Below are positions 58,372 to 64,000 of a stretch of DNA of 64,000 nucleotides, one piece after another. How positions within the stretch are numbered: position 1 is the first letter of the stretch; every line of letters starts with the position of its first letter. A program made the position numbers and the translations under genes. Source of the stretch: Hetaerina americana (Eukaryota; Arthropoda; Insecta; Odonata; Calopterygidae); assembly GCA_022747635.1 (NCBI GenBank), contig JAKTNV010000026.1:5452007-5516006 (forward strand), read 5' to 3'. The notes under the pieces are model-generated. The model was not told where the DNA came from, ran no database searches, and was given only the letters and a program-made list of their open reading frames with translations.

Positions 58372-59692
58372 CTACCTTGATCAAAAAGTTCCCGGAATAA
58401 CCACCGTGTGGCGCTCCCATCGTTCCGATTTGAGTTCTGTTTTTTTTTGTTAAATTGGTACATCTGTTGTTGATATTCCCTTTAAATCTTAGTGTCATAA
58501 CTTGACATTTGCAAAAGTTACGTAGCCAAGAGTACATCTATCTCTGTGTGTGTTGGCGATTTTTTACAATTGCAGAAATGGATTTAAATTTGCAACAACG
58601 AACTTGTATTAAATTTTGCGTAAAAAACGGATTTAGTGGCGCACGGACGTTGGAAATGTTGGAAAAGTGTTTCGGCAACGATTCTCTAAAAAAAACGGTC
58701 GTTTACCAGTGGCACGAGCGGTTCAGAAGTGGTCGTGAGTCAATCGAAGATGATGAACGCAGTGGCAGACCATCGACATCGAAAGTCGGTGAAAAAATTG
58801 ATAAAGTAAAAGAAATGTTGGTCAATAACCGCAAATTAACCATCAGAGAAATAGCGGAGGACTTGAACATTGCCTATGGATCCGCCCAAGACATTGTGGT
58901 TAATGATTTGGGTTTCCGTCGTGTAGCAGCAAAGTACCTCAATTTCATGCAAAAAAGAGACCGTGTTGACGTCGCAAAAGACATGATTTGCGAGGCTGAA
59001 TCCGATCCCACATTCATCAAAAGGATCATTACTGGAGACGAGACGTGGGTTTATGAGTACGACACGCAATCCAGACATCAGGCAAGTGAATGGCGTTCAC
59101 CAAATGAGCCGAGACCAAAAAAACCACGTCGTTTTCAGTCAAAAAAGAAGGCAATGCTGACGGTTTTCATGGATTACAACGGTGTAGTGCATCATGAATT
59201 TTTGCCAGAAGGCCAGACAGTAAACAAAGAGTATTATTTGGGCGTTATGAGACGTTTGCGTGAAGCAATTCGCCGAAAGAGACCAGAAATGTGGGCAGAA
59301 AACTCGTGGATTTTGCACCATGATAACGCACCGTCGCACAGTGCTATCATTATTCGTAATTTTTTGACGAAAAATGCAACAAATACCATCCAACAGCCAC
59401 CGAATTCACCTGATTTGGCTCCCTGTGACTTTTTTCTGTTCAATCGAGTTAAAAAACCATTACGGGGAACGCGTTTTAGCAGCCGAGAGGAAGTAATGGA
59501 AAAATCGCAGGAAGCACTGATGGACATACCGAAAACCGAATATAAAAAATGTTTCGAGGATTGGATCAAGCGCTGGCATAAGTGTGTTGCAGTCGATGGG
59601 GATTACTTTGAAGGGGACAATATAGATTTAGATGAATAAACTTGTATTTTTAATTTTCTGAATAAATTCCGGGAAATTTTTGATCAAGGTAG
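58372..59692 (+). mobile_element. Intact mariner element, copy 2 (1321 bp)
   Basis: The same ends as copy 1 (CTACCTTGATCAAAAA...), flanked by TA at 58370-58371 and 59693-59694. By direct comparison it differs from copy 1 at two places: one extra T in the homopolymer near 58440-58448 (nine T versus eight) and G-to-A at the codon for residue 12. It is inserted in ordinary AT-rich DNA, not in a microsatellite. The near identity implies very recent transposition or recent duplication; the different flanks favour transposition. Confidence 0.97.
58578..59639 (+). CDS. Mariner transposase, copy 2
   Basis: A 353-residue DD34D transposase, identical to copy 1 except Lys at residue 12 where copy 1 has Glu. 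Catalytic residues D154, D249 and D284, the SGRPSTS linker at 62-68 and the C-terminal GDYFEGDN (341-348) are all present. The ATG at 58578 is preferred to upstream non-ATG codons. The short linker (VAAKYLNF where a WVPHEL-type motif is expected) and NSPDLAP are shared with copy 1, so both features predate the split of the copies. A basic residue near the start of the first helix-turn-helix is the commoner state in my recollection of the family, so this copy may be closer to the source; that is inference. Confidence 0.93.
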   Translation: MDLNLQQRTCIKFCVKNGFSGARTLEMLEKCFGNDSLKKTVVYQWHERFRSGRESIEDDERSGRPSTSKVGEKIDKVKEMLVNNRKLTIREIAEDLNIAYGSAQDIVVNDLGFRRVAAKYLNFMQKRDRVDVAKDMICEAESDPTFIKRIITGDETWVYEYDTQSRHQASEWRSPNEPRPKKPRRFQSKKKAMLTVFMDYNGVVHHEFLPEGQTVNKEYYLGVMRRLREAIRRKRPEMWAENSWILHHDNAPSHSAIIIRNFLTKNATNTIQQPPNSPDLAPCDFFLFNRVKKPLRGTRFSSREEVMEKSQEALMDIPKTEYKKCFEDWIKRWHKCVAVDGDYFEGDNIDLDE

Positions 59693-59694
59693 TA

Positions 59695-62600
59695 TTCCTA
59701 TTTTCTGCAATATACACATAGGGTTTTCCTCAATTTAAATGTTTTCAAATACTTTTTAAATCAGTCAACATTTTTGCATGTTATTTTTCATGTTTATTGT
59801 AGTTCTTAATAAATCCTCCTTGCTGTAAATTCACTTTCATTTGATTTCTATTGTCCATAAATACAAAAGTTTGCTAGTAGATAATTTGAAAGTAATATAT
59901 TTTAACCAAAATAATAACAACCGCTATTCAAATTTCTAAGCTGATCATAATGATGTTATTTAAACGAGTTGAGACATTCTTTCATCTTTGTTTCTATTAT
60001 TATTTATTGATGAATTAATTGTCAAGCTCTGGAATATGTGTTATTTACATTAGTTGTAGTAAACGTTTGACGTGTTGGTAGCTCTGGTGAATGGAACGGC
60101 GTCTTCGACCATATTATAGTTAGAAGTATGTATGATAGCATCATATGGATATCTATATCAGGTATATGTATGTTGGAATGCGGATAATATGAGAAAAATT
60201 ATTCCATTTTCTCCTTCCTTTGTTAGATCAAGAGATATACATTACAATTTCTTCTTTTCCTAACTTATTTAAACAATTGAGCTTTCCATTTATTGTAAAA
60301 ACTACTACTAGGCATTTTGAAGTCAGGATTTTTAACATTGTTGGAACGCTGAACTAACGAAAATTGAACGAATGGCATTGTATATCTGCTAAACTTATGT
60401 GATTTTAACATTTTCGGAACGTTTAGGGAACGATTCAGAACTAACGTCGATCTAACATGACCCGATATCCCAACAATGCCGCAAGGTATGAGGCAGGGAG
60501 TATAGGACACCAACCATGAAAACAGAGAGGAAAAAGTCTATAAAAAATATTTTTTAAATTTTTTGCGTTCTTCCTCTCATTTTTGTTTCCATTGCAAATC
60601 GCGAGTGGGAAACATGAATCACTAAATCTGTTTTGCAGTCTCTCTGTTTTGCTGTTTCACCTACCGATGTAATGCTGGGTATGGAATATTTACTGTGTCG
60701 CCATTGAGTGATGACTCTGTAATAATTACAATCCAACATGGACTGCCCAAAACTCCAGGGTTTCCAATGCCATATAATGTGGCTTTGCTGTTTGTTTTTC
60801 GGAACAGATTTGCACGAACCAGACAACTCTTCTCAGTATTTTCATCGATTCTTAAATTAATTCATTCATGATAATTCCCATTATTTCATCGCTGGTTCGA
60901 TGTGATCAGGTCTACCGAGTAATTTATTTTTCGTCAGAGTACTCTCATAAAATGTGGGTGATGGGAGTGTAATGACTCAAAGCGCATTATTAAAATCTTA
61001 GAAGAGTGAAAAATAACCGTATGTGATAAAAAATATGGTAAATTACCGTATTTTTTCAGTGAAGTAGTTGAACGAGTATGCATGGGTATATTCATTATAT
61101 TTTACACCATTACAGCATATTATAATATCTGCTCTTATTAGTGTAGAGCTTCTAACGCGATAATGGTCCTTTTGTCTTACAAATAGATATCATTTACCTC
61201 AACCTAAACATGCATTTCAGAATTCATTGAAAATATGACAGCATGAAATAGGAAAAATATTACGTGTATAATAAGAGAGTACACTTTTGCGGGGCAAGGT
61301 GGGTTGGGTTGTAGTGGGGGGAGGGGGAGTTGATTTGATGGGGAGGTGATTTATAGCTTTTTGAGGAATGAAGACCCCTGCTTTACTCTAGTTGGGTTCA
61401 ATCAAATGGTAATATCAAATTATTTCACATGTTCAGCAACAAACATTTGAGCGTCTTCAATTGCGTAAGAGTGAGGTTACGTATTTTTTATTCTTTGTTA
61501 AGGGTGCATTTCCATAAAGTTTTTAGCACTCAGCTCTAGACCCTATTCCTAGCATTATTCAATGATTTGTATCGGGTCGCTTGAATATTCGATTGTGATT
61601 CGTTGCGCCAGTCATGACGTAAAGTGTACCATTAAAACTTTAGGAGTGTCGAACGGGATTATGTAAAAATGACCGTATTTTTTAAGTAAAGTGATTGAAT
61701 TCTAAAAATATATACCATTTATCACACTTGACATCATTGCAACACAGTAATAATATCTGTCGTAGTTTCATGATGTCTCCATGATACCGTCGTTGAAAAG
61801 TCATATGCTGATTTTATTTTTTCTATCGATATCATAAGAAACAGTGACGGACATATCTTGATTCCCCGAGAAGCACCAAGAAGTATTTTTGCATAATGAA
61901 GAGATGAAAATTGAGGATATTAGTGAAAGGGAGCACGCCTGAAATATCTTAAAATTATGTTTTATTTGACTTTGACTACAACGACAGGGAACGGCGTGAA
62001 GGGCATGCCTGTTTAGAATATTAGCTGTCTGTTTCTACCCTTTGTTTGCAGTTGAAAAAAAGCCGTGGATCCAGTTGATGACTTCATATTTATTCCCCAC
62101 CCTTGTATATCAATTACACTTGGAACTTAAATAAAATATTTCTCGAAATAAGAAAAGACGCATCTACTTTTCTGCCCTCCCACTCCTGAAGTTAGAATAT
62201 CATGTATAAAAACGCCACACTTGGGTTTTCATAAGGTTTTGTAAATTTTATCGTTTGTTAGATACAAGGTTATGAATCTCGAGGACATTTTCGAAAACTG
62301 GTAATTCTATAATCACATGGGACAAGAGTATTCGTGAAATTCGACAGTATTCTTGTATTTTTGCGCCCCTAAAGATATGGATGATGCTCACTTCTTTCAC
62401 CAAGTTTAGACTTAGTTAAAATTAAGTATTGACAAGTAGTTTTATGAAGTATGGACACTTAAGAAGTTAGTTCAGATCGTTTTCTTTTTGTGCTCCAAGT
62501 GACTAACCATTGGCGTTCTAAAACACCATTATTACGAGTAGATGTAGACACCAAAACTTTTACTATCGTGCCGTAGTTCGACCAGCACAGGCCACAGACG

Positions 62601-63399
62601 TTCTCAAAGCAGAATATAAACATTAAATTTGCAAACGCACCATTGCCGGATCCAGATTCGTAGACGCATCTTGGAGCAACCTCCTAATCATAATCTATCA
62701 GTGACATTTCTCAATGATACTTCCTCTCTCACTTCCCTCCCCAATGGTTTTCAATAAACTATCGTGCCCCAGGATGTGACTAGGTAGTTCCCCTCTTCAT
62801 CTTTCAAGTCTCCACTCTGGACTTTCCTATTCACATACTCTTCGAACTGCTTTTTCTTATTTGTGGCTTTACTATTTATTTACTACTATCACTAAAAATA
62901 CTATTTATTCCAATCCTTATCCTGTGGCGCCATATTTTCATCGCCTCTAGCCTTCTATATCTAGCCTTTCTATATTCTTTCATACTTGTATTATAGCCGT
63001 AAAGAATTTAACTCTAAACTTAGGTTTTAATGAATCGCTTCCTTTTGTGTGGGCTTGTAGAATTAGTCGTCATTATTTTCCTCTGATATAAATCTTTCTG
63101 ACCAACTCTATTTTTTATAGTAATAATAATACCTTAATTCATAAAACCAATGTGTTGAACATTTCAGATGTCAGAATACTATACCCCGCTTACTTCTTTA
63201 AGTCGCTACTGATCTTTATTTATGAATAGCAAAATTCTCTCATTTGTGTCAGTGTGATGCATTTTGTTCAAAGCGTAAAAATGCCTAGAAATAAGAGTTG
63301 GAATGGGTTTCTCAGGGACGGCTAAGAACAAGAACACTCACCGTAGACGGTGGTAGGGATAGTTAGGTAGGTACCATATGTGGCGACTTGACCCTAGCG
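59695..63399. other. AT-rich spacer, nothing recognised
   Basis: About 3.7 kb without recognisable coding, RNA or repeat features on either strand. A G-rich patch near 61290-61350 is the only compositional break. Confidence 0.5.
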
Positions 63400-63790
63400 G
63401 GATGCGAGCGTGACTCGGGCAGTCACTTGGATGGATGACTTCCCGCCCTCCCTCGTCCTCCCACGCCTCTCTCCGCCCCTCTGCGTCCATTCCCTCTCCG
63501 AGGAAACGGGAGTCTCTGCGGCGGACTCCCGAAAAATTCAACTGCCCAGTGACAACGGACAGCCTCTTAGGAGAAGTGAACGGGAGAGAGGCAGGGTGCA
63601 GCGGGGTGGGTCCACAGAAGGTTTTATTCCTTCCTGTCGCCGCGGCGCCCTCGCCCACGCGTGCCGAAACGAGGGACTGGGTGGCGGGTTAAGTACGCCG
63701 ACGCGGTGATCGGCGCGTTTCCCTCGGCTAGACCGGTGATCCCGGGAAACCCCAGGTGCGAGTCCCGATGCACGCAAATTGAACTCCGAA
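63400..63790. promoter_or_regulatory. CpG-rich island
   Basis: A short GC- and CpG-rich island with open frames in several frames on both strands, as expected from composition. Near 63715-63775 a tRNA-like phrase (ggtgcgagtcccg, box-B-like) suggests a Pol III-derived repeat at its edge. It could be a promoter or exon, but no supporting motif was found. Confidence 0.3.
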
Positions 63791-63960
63791 GGTGATTCGT
63801 CGCCACCCACATAAAATTGTCATTCCGGTAATGCGAGGGCAGACTTTTTCGGCTGAAATTGCTTGCGAATAAACTAGTTTCAATAGAAACTGCACACAAT
63901 TTTTAATATGATATGTTAAAAATAATAAAATATGAAACTACGTAGAATGCATTGAGGATA

Positions 63961-64000
63961 TACAAGGTCTGTCCCAAAAGTAGTATGACTTTTTCCAAGA
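63961..64000 (+). mobile_element. Probable mariner end, cut off by window edge
   Basis: The last 40 bases begin TACAAGGTCTGTCCCAAAAG after a TA. This resembles the cgaggtctgtccagaaagg end of the relic at 48484-49022 and mariner ends in general. The element would continue beyond the window. Confidence 0.55.

Overview
The window looks like a gene-poor, transposon-rich piece of an arthropod genome, most likely an insect. The reasons are several mariner/IS630 DNA transposon lineages, short tRNA-derived SINEs, decayed non-LTR (LINE) retrotransposons, long AT-rich spacers, TA/TG microsatellites, and no operon-like gene packing. I could not identify the species, and I recognised no host protein-coding gene. 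The only intact, convincingly coding sequences are two mariner transposases. || Layout. 1-9.2 kb is AT-rich spacer carrying SINE pieces (a full copy at 2467-2770; others at 5534, 7926 and 8385) and small tandem repeats. 9.26-10.9 kb is the strongest CpG-rich island and the best promoter candidate. 11.8 kb holds a fold-back repeat. 14.3-15.1 and 16.9-18.2 kb are long purine-rich tracts on the + strand; 24.0-24.6, 33.9-34.2 and 44.0-44.4 kb are the same kind of tract with pyrimidines on the + strand. 25.4-26.6 kb contains two LINE fragments. 34.5-36.3 kb is a cluster of inverted repeats: a 39-bp-arm fold-back, (TA)n arrays, an exact 106-bp-arm palindrome built on a tRNA-like sequence, and a 90-bp-arm palindrome with a 1-nt spacer. 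36.5-39.2 kb has a mariner relic and then an intact mariner inserted in a TA/TG microsatellite. 48.4-53.9 kb has a fold-back mariner relic, a SINE with perfect target duplications, an internally deleted mariner with perfect inverted ends, and a LINE fragment. 55.6-57.4 kb has two closely spaced SINE insertions, a 20-bp tandem repeat and a third LINE fragment. 58.37-59.69 kb is the second intact mariner. The last 40 bases look like the start of another mariner-type end. || How the parts relate. The two intact mariners (37821-39140 and 58372-59692) differ, by my reading, at only two positions in about 1320 bp: one missense change and one T in a homopolymer. They lie in the same orientation 20.6 kb apart, so the family was active very recently. 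At least four other mariner-type lineages are present as relics or ends. SINE-1 copies have 12-14 bp target duplications, which fits LINE-driven insertion. A recurring module (CTGANGA, hairpin, GAAA) sits in or next to several fold-backs and resembles the hammerhead-bearing termini of Penelope-like retroelements. That module and the unusual linker region of the mariner transposase are the observations most worth following up.
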